DNA from: Xestospongia bergquistia
Taxonomy: Eukaryota; Porifera; Demospongiae; Haplosclerida; Petrosiidae
DNA length: 64,000 bases
Assembly: GCA_963965975.1 (NCBI GenBank)
Contig: OZ014419.1
Coordinates: 7,421,091-7,485,090 of the forward strand
Direction of reading: 5' to 3'
Position numbers and translations under genes: made by a program. Of this stretch, positions 1 through 11,821 are shown piece by piece (position 1 is the first letter of the stretch; every line of letters starts with the position of its first letter). The notes under the pieces are model-generated. The model was given only the letters and a program-made list of their open reading frames with translations. It was not told the DNA's origin and did no database searches.

Positions 1-480
1 CTTGGTGTACATGCTTCCCTGATCGCATTAAAAATGTAAACAAATTTGTATTAAAATTGTCAGGTGGGACATATGTCCCTTTGGGGTTTAATCATAACTC
101 CTTTTGTAGTAATCCCTGGTTAATAATACTTGTTATACATACTTTCCTGATCACATTAAACAAAAAAAAAATTTGTAATATGATTTTCATGAAGGACATA
201 TGTCCTTGTAGTGTTTTACGGATAACTGTCTTGTATGAAGACCCTGGTAATTTGTAGCTTTTGATTCTGATTTCCTGACCTAGATTTTTACTTTTTATGT
301 TTTAAAATAACATTTCCCTGCAAGGACATATGTCTTTTTAGATTTCACTGTTTTGATGGTAGGGTTGAGTAAAGCATACTTAATAGTACTTGAAAATATA
401 TGTTTTTCCTACCAGGGTGAAGTATAAATAGCATCAGGGTAATTTTCTAAGTCAGGGACATAAAAGGACATACTTCAGGT
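1..480. repeat. Degenerate ~125-bp tandem repeat with acatatgtcc palindrome
   Basis: Three to four diverged copies follow one another. Each contains a 'cttccctgatc.cattaaa' stretch and ends in a palindromic 'ggacatatgtcc' core, near 68, 194 and 325, with a decayed copy near 465. No protein-coding signal is convincing here. Confidence 0.6.
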
Positions 481-1600
481 ATTGACAATTAAAAAAATTA
501 TAATTAATCAATAGTTGCAGGGTTTGGGCAGGAGTTTGTGGGGTTTCACTCCCTGATAAATATAGTATCTCCTGTATAGTTTTTCGCCTTGTATTTGAAT
601 TCATTTTTTAATGACATTCTATTAAATATCTATGAATATATTGTAAAAACCATGACCTTTTTCAGAATTTTTTTGACATAAATGGAATCTGGAGATAATT
701 CTGAACACATTGATATATTGTTTTTGCCAATTCGGAGCTTTTTAATACAGTTTCTGGATTTTAGTCTATCATGTGGTTTTGAATATAACACCTCTATTTA
801 TGTAGGGTTTTTCATAGGACCAATGGGGTTTTAAAGAGCAAGAAATGAGCTATCTTTTGGTATGTTTAATTGTTAATTTCATGACTCTATTGAATTTTAC
901 CAATTTTTTTAAAAAGATGAATTGACTAATTTCATGAAATTTTAAAAATTTTCATTCAAAAAATATTTTTTTCTCAAAGATGCAACATTTTCAGGACTTA
1001 AATTTTTTTTTGTAGGTAGACACATCATAGTTCTATTAAACAAAATTATAAGAAAAATTTTAACAAGCTTATTTTTTTTATTAAAAATCATAAAATGTAA
1101 CTAAGTTTTTCATTTTTTATAATTTTTTGGCCCCACCCATTGACAATTTAGGGGGTGTGGTGAAAGGTCACATGATGTACTACCCAAATACACATTTCCC
1201 TGATAGGCGGATGTCGGACCTCGGTCAGGTCTATAGGGTTTAGGGTTTAGGGTTACTTCTGCATTTGCATTTCACGATATTGATGCCTGAATTTTTAGAT
1301 TTATTAATAAAAAAAGGAATTGTACTGGAAAAATTCATTGAGTATACTGTTAAACAAATAGTAGTTCATTATTAAGATACTCCTGTTATTAATACCTCTC
1401 AGATTTTATATGACATAACACAATTAAACGCAAGAGATATCATGAAATTTATTTAATGTTTAGCATAACCAATACCATCCGGGTTAATAGCATACACAAT
1501 TAACCCAATTATTGTTACTTGTTTTCTGTTCTAACTACAAATCAAATAATTCATTACTTAATTATCAGCGGTATGAGAGCCTTTTGAGAGGTATACTTAC
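481..1600. other. AT-rich intergenic stretch
   Basis: No coding exon or RNA gene is seen. It holds A/T homopolymer runs and, near 1225-1245, three telomere-like heptamers of the form gggttta. Confidence 0.5.
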
Positions 1601-2071
1601 CAAACCACAACGAGGACAAGGTGATTCTAACAAGTTCCTTTAATTGGCCTTCCTGATCAGGTAAATTAGCAGATGCTTTGTATGATTCTTTCTCTTCTTG
1701 TGGAGGTAGATAATCCTCAGATCGAAAAAACTCACAAGTTGTAGCATCAAATGAACATATCTAAAAGGAAGATGGTCTCTGACAACAACTAATAGTAAAG
1801 ACTTGCCCTGCTATTTTTTCACCACAAAGCCAACAAAAGTAAGCTCCACATTTCCAACAAGTCATTTTGTTATACCCACCAATTTTATGTATAATTGTAT
1901 TACATTTTGGACATTGTTTGACGTTACGATGGAATGTAAACACAACATACCCTAATAAAACAATAAAATAAATTTAAAAATAATTCTACTAACTTTTAAT
2001 TCATCAATTCTCCTTTCAGTGTCTTCTTGTGATTTTGGTTTCTCCTTAACAATGTCTTCATTGTGTACAAT
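1601..2071 (-). pseudogene. RBR-type E3 ubiquitin ligase RING2 fragment, active-site cysteine lost
   Basis: Three putative exons are read on the minus strand: 2071-1994, 1951-1803 and 1760-1601. The middle exon encodes a clear RING2 (Rcat) domain: CPKC, then GGYNKMTC, then CGAYFCWLCGEKI, most like RNF14-type ligases. In this family the residue after GG is the catalytic cysteine that takes ubiquitin from the E2. Here it is tyrosine (TAT in place of TGT/TGC), so thioester transfer should be impossible. RING1 and IBR are not found nearby; upstream lies the satellite array. The first exon looks like the helical linker that precedes RING2 but ends in phase 0, while the RING2 frame needs phase 1, a second sign of decay. 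The last exon (C.FDATTCEFF..., ending in CPRCG only in another frame) is not recognised. A decayed or pseudo-ligase fragment is the best reading. Confidence 0.7.
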
Positions 2072-2335
2072 CTAAGCACAATAACAATATTAGTCAATAT
2101 ACAACTCGCAATCATTAGAACATTATATCATTTTACAACAGAACAATAATAATTAACAAATTAGTAGTAAATAATAGATATAACTTGCATATAGTATATC
2201 ATGACCACACTAGATCTAGATCATCTCAAGTTGATATAGAACAAGTTACTATAAAATTGTAAGAGAAAAATAGTATAAAAATTTATTTAGCAGTTATCAT
2301 CTCATACCTTAGTTTATCTTTTGGTGCAGTTCTGA

Positions 2336-4680
2336 CAATTATTTATTGATATTACTTGTGATCTGAACGTGTCTTTTACAATATAATAGTTTGTAAGTAT
2401 GATGAAATAAAGTATAAATTCTAAGTGTATTTAAATCCAACGTGTTCCTTTTTATTTACTCTATTGCTTTTCCTTCATATATATGATGCTGTTATTATTT
2501 GTGATCTGAACGTGTCCTTCACAATATAATAGTTTGTGCGTATGATGAAATATAGTATAAATTCTAAGTGTATTTAAATCCAATGTGTTCCTTTTTATTT
2601 AATCTATTGCGTTTCTTTTCATATATATGATACTGTTATTATTTGTGATCTGAATGTGTCATTTACAATATAATAGTCGGTAAGTGTGATGACATAAAAA
2701 TAGTATAAGATCTAAGTGTATTTAAATCCAACGTGTTCCTTTTCGTTTCCTCTATTGCTTTTCTTTTCATATCTTTGATGCTGTTATTACTTGTGATCTG
2801 AACATGTCCTTTACAATATAATGGAATTTAAGTGTGATGAAATATAGTATAAATTCTAAGTGTCTTTAAATCCAATGTGTTCCTTTTTATTTATTCTATT
2901 GTTTTTTTCATATATATGATACTGATAATACTTGTGATCTGAATATGTCCTTTACAAAATAGTAGTCGGTAATTGTGATGAAATATAGTATAAATTCTAA
3001 GAGTATTTAAATCCAACGTCTTCCTTTTTATTTACTCTGTTGCTTTTCTTTTCATATTTATGATGCTGTTATTACTTGTGATCTGAATGTGTCCTTTATA
3101 ATATAATAGTTGGAAGTATGATGGAATATAGCATAAACTCTAAGTCTATTTATATCCAATTTAGTTTACTCTATTGCTTTTCTTTTCATATACATGATAC
3201 TGTTATTACTTGTGATCTGAACATGTCTTTTACAATATAATAGTTTGTAAGTATGATGAAATATAGTATAGATTCTAAGTGTATTTAAATCTAATGTGTT
3301 CCTTTTATTTACTTTATTCCTTTTATATTCATATATATGATACTGTTATTACTTCTGATCTGAATGTGTCATTTATAATATAATAGTCTGTAAGTGTCTA
3401 TTTAAATCCAATGTGTTCCTTTTTATTTACTCTATTGCCTTTCTTTTAATATATATGATACTGTTATTACTTGTGATCTGAATGTGTACTTTACATTATA
3501 ATAGTTTGTAGGTATGATGAAATATAGTATAAATTCTAAGTATATTTAAATCTAATGTGTTCCTTTTTATTTAATCTATTGCTTTTCTTTTCATATTTAT
3601 GATGCTGTTATTACTTGTGATCTGAACGTGTCCTTTATAATATAATAGTCGGTAAGTATAATGAAATATAGTATGAATTCTAAGTGTATTTAAATCCAAT
3701 TTGGTTTACTCTATTGCTTTTGTTTTCATATATATGATACTGTTATTACTTGTGATCTGAATGTGTCTTTTACAATATAATAGATTGTACGTATGATGAA
3801 ATATAGTATAAATTCTAAGTGTATTTAAATCCAATGTGTTCCTTTTTATTTAATCTATTGCATCTCTTTTCATGTATATGATACTGTTATTATTTGTGAT
3901 CTGAATGTGTCATTTACAATATAATAGTCGGTAAGTGTGATGACATAAAAATAGTATAAGATCTAAGTGTATTTAAATCCAACGTGTTCCTTTTTGTTTC
4001 CTCTATTGCTTTTCTTTTCGTATCTTTGATGCTGTTATTACTTTGTACATGTGATCTGAACATGTCCTTTACAATATAATAGTCGGTAATTGTCATGAAA
4101 TATAGTATAAATTCTAAGTGTATTTAAATCCAATATGTTCCTTTTTGTTTACTCTATTGCCTTTCTTATAATATATATGATAATGTCATTTCTTGTAATC
4201 TGAATGTGTACTTTACAATATAATAGTTTGTAAGTATGATGAAATATAGTATAAATTGTAAGCCTATTTAAATCCGATTTAGTTTACTCTAATGCTTTTC
4301 TTTTCATATATATGATACTATTATTACTTGTGATCTGAACGTGTCTTTTACAATATAATATTCGGTAAGTGTGATGAAATATAGTATAAATTCTAAGTGT
4401 ATTTAAATCCAATGTGTTCCTTTTTACTTACTCTATTGCTTTTTTTTCCATATATATGATACTGTTATTACTTGTGATCTGAATGTGTCCTTTACAATAT
4501 AATAGACGGTAAGTGTGATGAAATATAATATAAATTCTAAGTGTACTTCAATCCAATATCTTCATTTTATTTACTCTATTGTTTTTCTTTTTTTCTGGTG
4601 TTATGATGCTGTTATAACTTGCGATCTGAATATGTCCTTTACAATAATTTATAATAGTTGGTAAGTGTGATCTAACATTT
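2336..4680. repeat. ~143-bp satellite array, about 17 units
   Basis: The phrase 'tgatctgaa(c/t)(g/a)tgt' recurs about 17 times between 2360 and 4622, at spacings of mostly 135-149 bp (one of 116, one of 154). Each unit continues with 'acaatataatag', 'gatgaaatatagtata', 'ctaagtgtatttaaatcca' and 'ttcctttttatttac'. Units diverge by point changes and small indels. Short reading frames inside are repeat artefacts. A detached fragment of the same unit occurs at about 21418-21482. Confidence 0.95.
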
Positions 4681-5800
4681 CTACACAAGTTTTGTCATTA
4701 TGGTAAAGAAAGTATTTGTTGTATTTGGTCTGTTTGAATTATGAATAAATATTAAATTTTGTTGGAAGCTTTGTCTTAGCTCATTCTCTATACTACTAAG
4801 AATATTTATTAGTAACATTTGTTATTACTACACATTACTGTTAATTGTTAAAATTCTATTTATAATAGTTTGTCTATAAAAGTGTCTATTATGACGCAAT
4901 GATTATGTTTGTATTGCAAAGAGTTATTTGTATTAGTAACATTATTTCTAAGAATTGTTGAGAGTTGCTTTTTATCTTAGTTTGCAAAGTTACTAGCATA
5001 GTGATGCAATACATTATAACATTGATAACATATATCATATACAACTGTTTTGATATGTTGTGTTGGTTCAGATTAATGGTTTATTATAATATATTTAGGT
5101 GGGATCTACTCCAGTCATGTTAGCACCAAACAAAAATATAACAAGTGTCTTTTAAGTTATTGTCATATCTGTATTTCAATATGACTCACTCAGTTTGTTA
5201 CTCACAAGTAAATAAGAGATGGTACTTTTTAAAAGACTATCCTTTAAATTATGGAAATAGCAATAAGTATGCCAAGTATAGAGCTGACCAATATACCAGT
5301 ACTGTTATCATATCAACACTTAAATTATTCAATATCATGCAATGTATTGTAATTTTTAAATACTGCCTCATTTAAGTTTTAATACAAATGGCCTCTATAA
5401 ATGACAGGAAGGATATTTAGTTATTGTATTGTTTGATAATAGTTCAGCTGGAGTAGAAGATTTTTAGATTTGTATTAAATCAAACATGAAAACCATTAAA
5501 CATTCTTAAAAGTATTACAATTTATAAGAGGAAAGGCACTTTGTTACATTCTGATATATTTTAAAATTAAAGATTTAATACCAAGACAGATAATTATAGT
5601 TATGACTCAGCTTTAATACCAATGAAATAACAAACAAAAGAAGAAGTTTGAACAATATAATAACAACACTTAAGAAAACTAACACAACAGAAATGTATCA
5701 CTTCAATGAAAGGGATGAAAGAATCAATTAATAATTACTATTAACAACTGACAACCTGCCACTATCTACAACATCATAAAGAAACCTAGAAGGAACCTGT
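4681..5800. other. AT-rich intergenic region before the gap
   Basis: Nothing recognisable is seen. The longest frame (5145-5375, 76 codons, plus) has no domain and unremarkable composition for AT-rich noncoding DNA. Confidence 0.4.
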
Positions 5801-6000
5801 NNNNNNNNNNNNNNNNNNNNNNNNNNNNNNNNNNNNNNNNNNNNNNNNNNNNNNNNNNNNNNNNNNNNNNNNNNNNNNNNNNNNNNNNNNNNNNNNNNNN
5901 NNNNNNNNNNNNNNNNNNNNNNNNNNNNNNNNNNNNNNNNNNNNNNNNNNNNNNNNNNNNNNNNNNNNNNNNNNNNNNNNNNNNNNNNNNNNNNNNNNNN
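5801..6000. other. Assembly gap (200 N)
   Basis: Exactly 200 unresolved bases, a typical scaffold gap of conventional size. Any frame drawn through it is meaningless. Confidence 0.99.
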
Positions 6001-6963
6001 TCCTATGAGGCACAGATCTTTTCACTAAATTTAGAGGTTCTATAATCAGTTCAAGTCACTCTGTACCATTGCTCCTTCATTATTGTACCAACAATATACA
6101 AAATTATGAAGTTATTTGACAGTGAAAATGAATACCTCATTTTCTTTCATTTTATTCTACAGAGGTACTTTACTTACGTTTCATTAGCTACTGCATGGAA
6201 AAACAATGAAGAATGAAATATGGTAGTCCATAAATGAAATCTTCGAGACTTAACCTGTACTTATGTTATAGTCTTCTGATATAACTGTAGCTTCATTTTT
6301 ATATAATGAATTCCAATTCAAATCAGTTCTTTTCACTCTTGATACATTTCACATATTTGCATATCAACTCACATTCAGCAAAACCGCCTCTTAGGGTGGT
6401 TTAATACACAACGTTTGTAATGTATATTTGAGAGCATGTGAGATAATGTGAGACAATTAAAATAGATGAATCATATTAATTTAAATGTATATTGAGTTTT
6501 CAGTAAATATAATGCATCTTGCAATTCCATAACGAATATTATTTGCCTCATATAAATCAACTATGAATATACTATGCTCTATCCAAAGTAAAAAAAAATC
6601 ACTAGTATGCTTCAAATTTTTGGATAATTTATCAAATGAAATGCTCAATAGTTTTTTCTATTATAAGTTTATGCAGTTAATTCAAAGAGTATAAAAACAT
6701 CAATGGGTAGCTTAGAAACTGTCTAGTTACACATCTTCCTTGTTTGGTAAAGTCATGATAGCCAAACTGCCTCAGTTACTTGGTTTTATACATTAAATAC
6801 TGAAAAAAGTGACAATAATGATTTAAGGTGACAGGATACTGAATTATGTTATTGTTGTATTATCAAAGTACATACTAAGGCTAATTTTCAAACACCAAGA
6901 AGCTAATGATGCATATCAAAGTATAATGTTTATTAAGATTCACTAGCTGTTGAAACTACAAGA

Positions 6964-7284
6964 ATGTGCTTTGTACTGTTATGTACAGTTAGCAAGATTC
7001 ATTTTCACCAAAAGTTTAATGTTGAGTTTTTCAATTCACACAAAGATTTCCATGATGAAAATAGATTGAAATCAAGAAAACATCAAAAGAAATTAATGGA
7101 AGCTTTTTGCAAGTTCGTCTATACAAAGGAGTTACATCATCTTGAAATTGGCTCACTAGCTCCTAAAATTACAAGGAAATACTGTAACTACCATTTAAAG
7201 TGTTTCTTAGAGAAAAGTTCTACCCTTCAGAGATTGACACTGAATGCCTTTAAAAGTTTCAGAACAAGAATTGAATATATATAA
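6964..7284 (+). CDS. Unrecognised 106-codon frame, possibly a leucine-rich-repeat remnant
   Basis: The frame is open for 106 codons. Its C-terminal half contains 'KELHHLEIGSL' and 'STLQRLTLNAF', which have the spacing of degenerate leucine-rich repeats as in NLR-type proteins. No other domain or convincing splice partner is seen. The first 20 residues are hydrophobic, but the local context does not support a signal peptide exon. It could be a chance frame. The rest of 6001-7581 shows no other feature. Confidence 0.25.
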   Translation: MCFVLLCTVSKIHFHQKFNVEFFNSHKDFHDENRLKSRKHQKKLMEAFCKFVYTKELHHLEIGSLAPKITRKYCNYHLKCFLEKSSTLQRLTLNAFKSFRTRIEYI

Positions 7285-7581
7285 GTCAATATTTTGAGAT
7301 CTTGGAAAGCTCAATCAAATATCTTGAGTTTAATAAAAATCACAACAGTCAATTTGTTGATGTGTTAACTATTAAATAGAGAATTCAGGTTCACACTACT
7401 GAAAGAATTGAATTATGTTTTGTCCAAAAAGTATAACTTTATCACTGCTAATTAATATTCATAATGATGGTATCTGTAACATTAACAACAAAGCCTAGTA
7501 TTAATTGTATTAAAAGGAAACATGTTCAGAATGGATTGCTTCATTTTAAAGTGTAATGTTTTAATAACAAAACTAATTTAC

Positions 7582-7674
7582 CGAATCAGTATTGTTTACA
7601 TCAGCTCCTTTGGAGAGAGCAATGTTTATTCCTGGCAAGTCACCTTTCTTAGCACATTCAATTAGACTGTCATT
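7582..7674 (-). CDS. Single ankyrin-repeat exon
   Basis: A 93-bp exon read on the minus strand, bounded by a 'catag' acceptor and a 'GTAAAT' donor. It encodes one near-complete 31-residue ankyrin repeat, with the core LIECAKKGDLPGINIALSKG followed by ADVNN. The length of exactly one repeat and the clean splice sites argue for a real exon. Neighbouring ankyrin exons were not found within 500 bp. It may belong to the minus-strand gene upstream (8130-8626) or be an orphan. Confidence 0.6.
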
Positions 7675-8119
7675 CTATGGTAAAAAAAAAACACACTAAA
7701 TGTATATGACATAAACTCAAAATGTTTGAAATAAAAATTACTATGCACGGGAGGAAATAAAAGGATTAAATTAACTCTGATAATAACCATATTTTATTAG
7801 TTAATAGTTAGCTACTATACTACAATAAATCACACTTATTGGCTATTTGAAATGCATCCATATGTTAGCTACTAATGTCAAAGGTGAAACAGACTATGAT
7901 AATAGTCATATTACATAGCTCTATGTAGTTATTATTCATGTTTACAAGTGGTAAACTCATTTACAGTCATGTCACCAAGTGACATAGTACATAGAACAAG
8001 ACACATGATATGTACCTGTGTCAAATATTTCAGGCAATTCTGGCATCTATTCTAAACTTTGCCGTTTTCGTCCTAGTTAAGTTGTAATCACATTAATTGT
8101 AAATAATTGTATATATGTA

Positions 8120-8626
8120 TACTTTCACTGATTTGTTTATCAACTTCTTCATTTTCTTCTTCAAACAATACAGGCGACAAGTCTCGCTTTCTTTCTATTA
8201 ATTAAATAATTACCATAATATTCTACTATGAATTTACCACCTTCTATCTAATTTTAGTTTACCTTTATTTCTGAATGCTGCCGAAAGTTTGCTTGGTTGT
8301 AAATGTTTCTTTATGGCTGGAGTGATAGCAGCAGAAGTGTCTAAGAACCTTTTCATGATGCATACATTTATTTCTTTAGTTTTACCTTTTTTGGAAGTAA
8401 CATCAATACCTATATTGTACAATACCATAAGGTATAAGTATGATTGTGACTCACTTTTGGACTGAGGAGTAGATTGTCTTGGCATAGCAGCTGTGTCCTG
8501 ATCAGCTTCACTTTCTGTTTCTGAACAGCTGGTTTGTATTACGTATGTTCTTCCATTCCACTTCATGTTCGGGAATGAAGTGTCATGAGCAGATGCATCT
8601 TCAAAAGAACTTTCAAATTCAGACAT
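8120..8626 (-). CDS. Unknown acidic/basic low-complexity protein, three 5' exons
   Basis: Read on the minus strand. Exon 1 is 8626-8455 (start MSEFESSFEDASAHD), exon 2 is 8409-8263 and exon 3 begins at 8194. The two introns are 45 and 68 bp with consensus ends, and the frame passes both junctions intact, which supports a genuine gene. The protein opens serine/acid-rich, then has a lysine-rich stretch (TSKKGKTKE), a conserved-looking segment (FLDTSAAITPAIKKHLQPSK) and an acidic RKRDLSPVLFEEENEEVD segment. No known domain is recognised. The continuation is uncertain: after exon 3 one path ends quickly in a stop, another uses a short exon with a C-x2-C pair (RCQNCLKYL, about 8060-8030), and the ankyrin exon further on may also belong. 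The composition suggests a nuclear protein (inference). Confidence 0.5.
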
Positions 8627-8639
8627 AACTAATAAAGTT

Positions 8640-9140
8640 CAAAATTTGCAATTTAATATAGTTATTCGAAGTAGTTCGACATTTGCATTCAACCACATGT
8701 AATGTATACATGCATTTACTGACTGTTCGACTCTTACAAACTATTTAAAATGAATCAAATGTAATGTTTACATTTGATACATTTTTACTCCTCTTGAGAA
8801 TCTTTCTTTTCCTCCTCTTGAAACAGTCATTAAACAACATAATCAAGTAGTTATTGGGTTATTGCTTGTAAGTAACCGTGTGAAACACCTTGGTCAACAA
8901 GTGGTTGGCAAATGATTTGTGATTTCAGAAAAAAAAGAATACTGTGGAACTCCTTGTTGATTTGAACATTGTGGCTAAAGGGTCCCAAACCAAAACTTGT
9001 ACATGTATTATTAGAGAATGAGGAGTAATACTAATAAAAGATGTTTTTGAAGATCTCACTCATCCAACATATGGATATCCTCTCGAGATACACAGCTTCG
9101 TTGCATGGCCAGTGAAAGACTTAAATTATTGACAGCAACA
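8640..9140. repeat. Dispersed 'ttcgaa / gtacacatt' foldback repeat pieces
   Basis: Contains 'gttattcgaagtagttcgacatttgcattc' type half-units and 'atgtaatg(t/t)ttacat' motifs of the same family that dominates 19990-21660. No gene is seen in this stretch. Confidence 0.45.
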
Positions 9141-9148
9141 CGTGTTAA

Positions 9149-9680
9149 ATGACTGTTTCAGGAGGAGGAAAAGAAAGATTCTCAAGAGGAGAATTCTCAA
9201 CACAACTCAGTAAGGGTTATGCACACTGCATTGTTTATGTTGTTTCAGACAACATTGCCATGTTGAGTCTTGGTGGTGGTAAGTTCTCAGATTTGACCAG
9301 CCCAATCATGTCACGTGCACTACAAAACACCGTAAGAATTAATGTTACACCCACTGGAGTATGGCTTGTGGGAGCATGTCTCAAATGATGATGATTTTAC
9401 ATGTATTTGTTATAACTTTCTTTTTATAGTCATGGCGTCGTCTGCTACTAGTGAAACTGGTCCTAGAAAGATGTTGTAACTCAATTTCATTTACTCCAGC
9501 AGAAGATAAGGAACTAAATGACGTAACATTTGTACTCATCAAAAGTCCAAAAGGTGTGGAATGAAATATTTGACAATGTGAATATCACTGATGACACAAT
9601 GCTTCTCACTCGCACTTGTCGGAAAGTGATGTATGTCACAAAGTTTTTCAGAAAGAAGAGTGACGATGAAGATCACACAA
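9149..9680 (+). pseudogene. Unrecognised broken coding fragment, duplicated near 14.03-14.18 kb
   Basis: The frame 9149-9388 (79 codons) contains MTVSGGGKERFSRGEFSTQLS. The block 9172-9222 reappears at about 14028-14082, and the block 9468-9507 reappears at about 14111-14150, in the same order. In the second copy the latter block reads VTQFTQSFTPAEFLKASDVL, suggesting a formerly coding segment. Here it is interrupted by stops and a small deletion. No family is recognised. Confidence 0.35.
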
Positions 9681-9683
9681 AAC

Positions 9684-10246
9684 GAGTATTTATTTCCTAA
9701 CTATAATATTTCTGCTGTTAACCTTTATTTCTTATATTATCTTAAAAAATTATATTATAAATTTATGGAATCAATAACCACGCCCCCACGTTGTTTGCGC
9801 ATGCGCATGTGTTATTACTGTTTAGAACTGTTAGGGGCGAGATTTTATATTATCACTTGACCTGCTCTCCTCCGAGCACAGGTACAACCTTATTATTACA
9901 AATGGCAACTCCAAGTAATTCTCCTCCTATGAAAAGACGAAAGGTATGAGAAATAAATGTACCTCTCTTGTAGTTAACTAACATGTCTTGTGTGTGTCTT
10001 GTTGTTAAATGTGTGTCCACCAGGGTTGTCAATAGGTTGTTGTAATCAGTAATTAACCTGCGTGGGCGCATAGCGAGGTACTGTGTGTCTGTTGTTTTTT
10101 TGAACTGCTATAACTTGGTTTAATGACTCTCATTATATTTGTTGTGCAATGTTAAATGTAGTATAGACATTAGAGCTACACTGCACATTTTAGTGCATTT
10201 AGTACATTTTTCATTTTTATCCTGTAATCACAACAACTGTCCACTT
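9684..10246 (+). repeat. 5' gene cassette, copy A (promoter + exon 1 + part of intron 1)
   Basis: About 560 bp nearly identical in order and sequence to 18090-18822. It contains upstream DNA, an NRF-1-like palindrome, a short 5' untranslated stretch, exon 1 (MATPSNSPPMKRRK) and most of intron 1. Homology stops at 'ctgtccacttt', a few bases before each gene's second exon, so each copy feeds a different protein body. Copy B holds extra DNA missing here, including a second inverted arm and a ~120-bp block upstream of 'cacttgacc'. Confidence 0.9.
9796..9807. promoter_or_regulatory. NRF-1-like palindrome TGCGCATGCGCA
   Basis: A perfect match to the palindromic NRF-1 consensus about 100 bp upstream of the cassette A start codon. 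Copy B has a damaged version (GCGCATGCACAT). The same 12-mer occurs at 26326-26337 upstream of the hAT transposase. Binding is inferred from the motif only. Confidence 0.5.
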
Positions 10247-11735
10247 TCATCATGTTAGGTCAGCAGAAGCAGAAGTTTATCAACATCCCAAACAGTCTCA
10301 TCCTATTCACCGATTTCGAATTTTCGTATGTTTGAAATGTCAGAAGAATCTGAGCCAATTGAGCCAATTGAAGGAGAACTCGGAAAGTATGATCTTTTAG
10401 ATTTGGCAAAGCATTTGAATATAAAAGTAAATGAAGACGAAGAAGACACTAAGACTAAGAACAATGAGTTAGCTGAAGTAGTTTTAAATAAGTTTACTAA
10501 AGGGAAATACGTATTAAAAGTGGACAAAGAAATACCTTCTATGAGTAAACTCCCTAATTTGTACGCTTCAACCAACTTTAGACCTGATATAACATTTTAT
10601 AAAGGCAAAAAATTAATTTCCGCTGTTGAAGTCCACAGTGGAGACCATTCAAACGCAGCAACTTTAAATAAATGCATCTTTGCAGGTATATTTACAGTGT
10701 ATATTTACAGGTATATTTACAGTGTATATTTATTTAGGTGCAGACATTATTCGATTTTTAAGGAATACAAACGTAATGTTTAGGGAAATAACTGTTTTTT
10801 TTCCCTAAAAAAAAGAAGAAAACGTCTATTGCTTCGATAAAAGTCAAGTGGGAGAATTTGAGGTTCGTCTATACTTTGAAGAGACACGAGACCATGGAAT
10901 TGGAATAGAAGAAGTCAATCGTGTTTTAGTGGAAAATCTAACGAATGTTCCTGTAATGCCAACCAATGTCTCTGGTTTAATGCATCTGACTCAAGATGAA
11001 ATGAAAGAAATGTGTGGTGAATCCAAATCTATCCAATCTTGCTGTACACAACTTGGTTGTCATCGTCACATCATGGTCCAATGTAGTGGATCTATATACA
11101 AGTTAGTATATGATGATAAGGAAGTTATTGCTCTTAAGGAACTAAAAGATTTTGTGACTTCCACTCCTAAATACTTTGTTGTACCAAGAGCAGTTTCTTA
11201 TAACAGGTTAATATTCACGTACCCTATGGTACATTTTAATCCATTAAAAGATAAAGAAGCCAGTCAGTGTTTAAGAACACTAGTAAAAAAGGTCAAGGTG
11301 GCACTAGATGAACTACATAGTTATGGATTTTCACACAATGACGTCAGAGTTGCTAATATTGCTTTCAATGAAAATTATGATGCTGTATTGATTGATCTTG
11401 ACAGGTCTTATGATATTAGTAAACTTCATCCTTACTTTCGAATTCCCAAACTTGGTTGCATGTATAATTGGGTAGACAATAATAAGCTTCATAATGGAAA
11501 ACAAACAGACTTTCTCCAGTTAGGATGGCTGGTGATGTGGTTATTGGATAAACAGGACAGCTACCACGATAGAGAATGGGAGCACCATAGTCAACGCGTT
11601 AGAGATGATCTTTTTATCAAAAGTCTAATTTTGGAAGGGAAATTCAACGCCAAACATTTAGATGCATCAATTCTTGTACGTGATGAAGTAGAAGACTTCA
11701 AAACCATTTTCTCTTCTTCTGATATATCAGACTGA
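9902..11735 (+). CDS. Crinkler-like protein: NLS leader + PD-(D/E)XK nuclease-like + kinase-like domain
   Basis: Exon 1 (9902-9943) encodes MATPSNSPPMKRRK, a basic nuclear localisation signal, and ends in a GTATGAG donor. Exon 2 (10259-10685) continues with an SRSRS-rich segment, an acidic region and a restriction-endonuclease-like core: RPDITFY, then VEVHSGDHS, matching the D...ExK layout with histidine at the lysine position, as I recall for Crinkler (CR) effectors. After a 52-bp intron, exon 3 starts at 10738. The C-terminal 250 residues form a kinase-like domain: lysine in VIALKELK, catalytic loop HNDVRVANI and metal site LIDLDR. Known family context: CR-type proteins of eukaryotes combine such nucleases and kinases and act in nuclei. 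Oddities: reading through the T8-CCCT-A8 tract near 10793-10810 gives a stop, and a better family-like reading lies in a neighbouring frame up to about 10895. Two small indels (biological or assembly) are likely; the parts are not joined here. Confidence 0.65.
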
Positions 11736-11821
11736 TAGCTTAAATTTACTGGTTAATATTTGTTTTATTTCATGTTGTGTTATAATATTAACTATATTTG
11801 TGTGACACTGAACTATATTTG

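Noticed and set aside
1222-1246. Telomere-like gggtttagggtttaggg
   Set aside because: Only about three heptamers, of the plant-type TTTAGGG form, inside ordinary DNA. Animal telomeres are TTAGGG, so this is not treated as a telomere end or fusion.
2336-4680. Regular spaced repeats as a CRISPR array
   Set aside because: The whole ~143-bp unit is repeated with drift and no unique spacers, in a eukaryotic genome. It is a satellite.
5786-6025. Frame of 79 codons through the gap
   Set aside because: It consists almost entirely of unresolved bases.
9853-10071. Minus-strand frame MRPRRLITDYNN..., also at 18430
   Set aside because: It appears twice only because the 5' cassette is duplicated; it overlaps exon 1 and intron 1 on the opposite strand.
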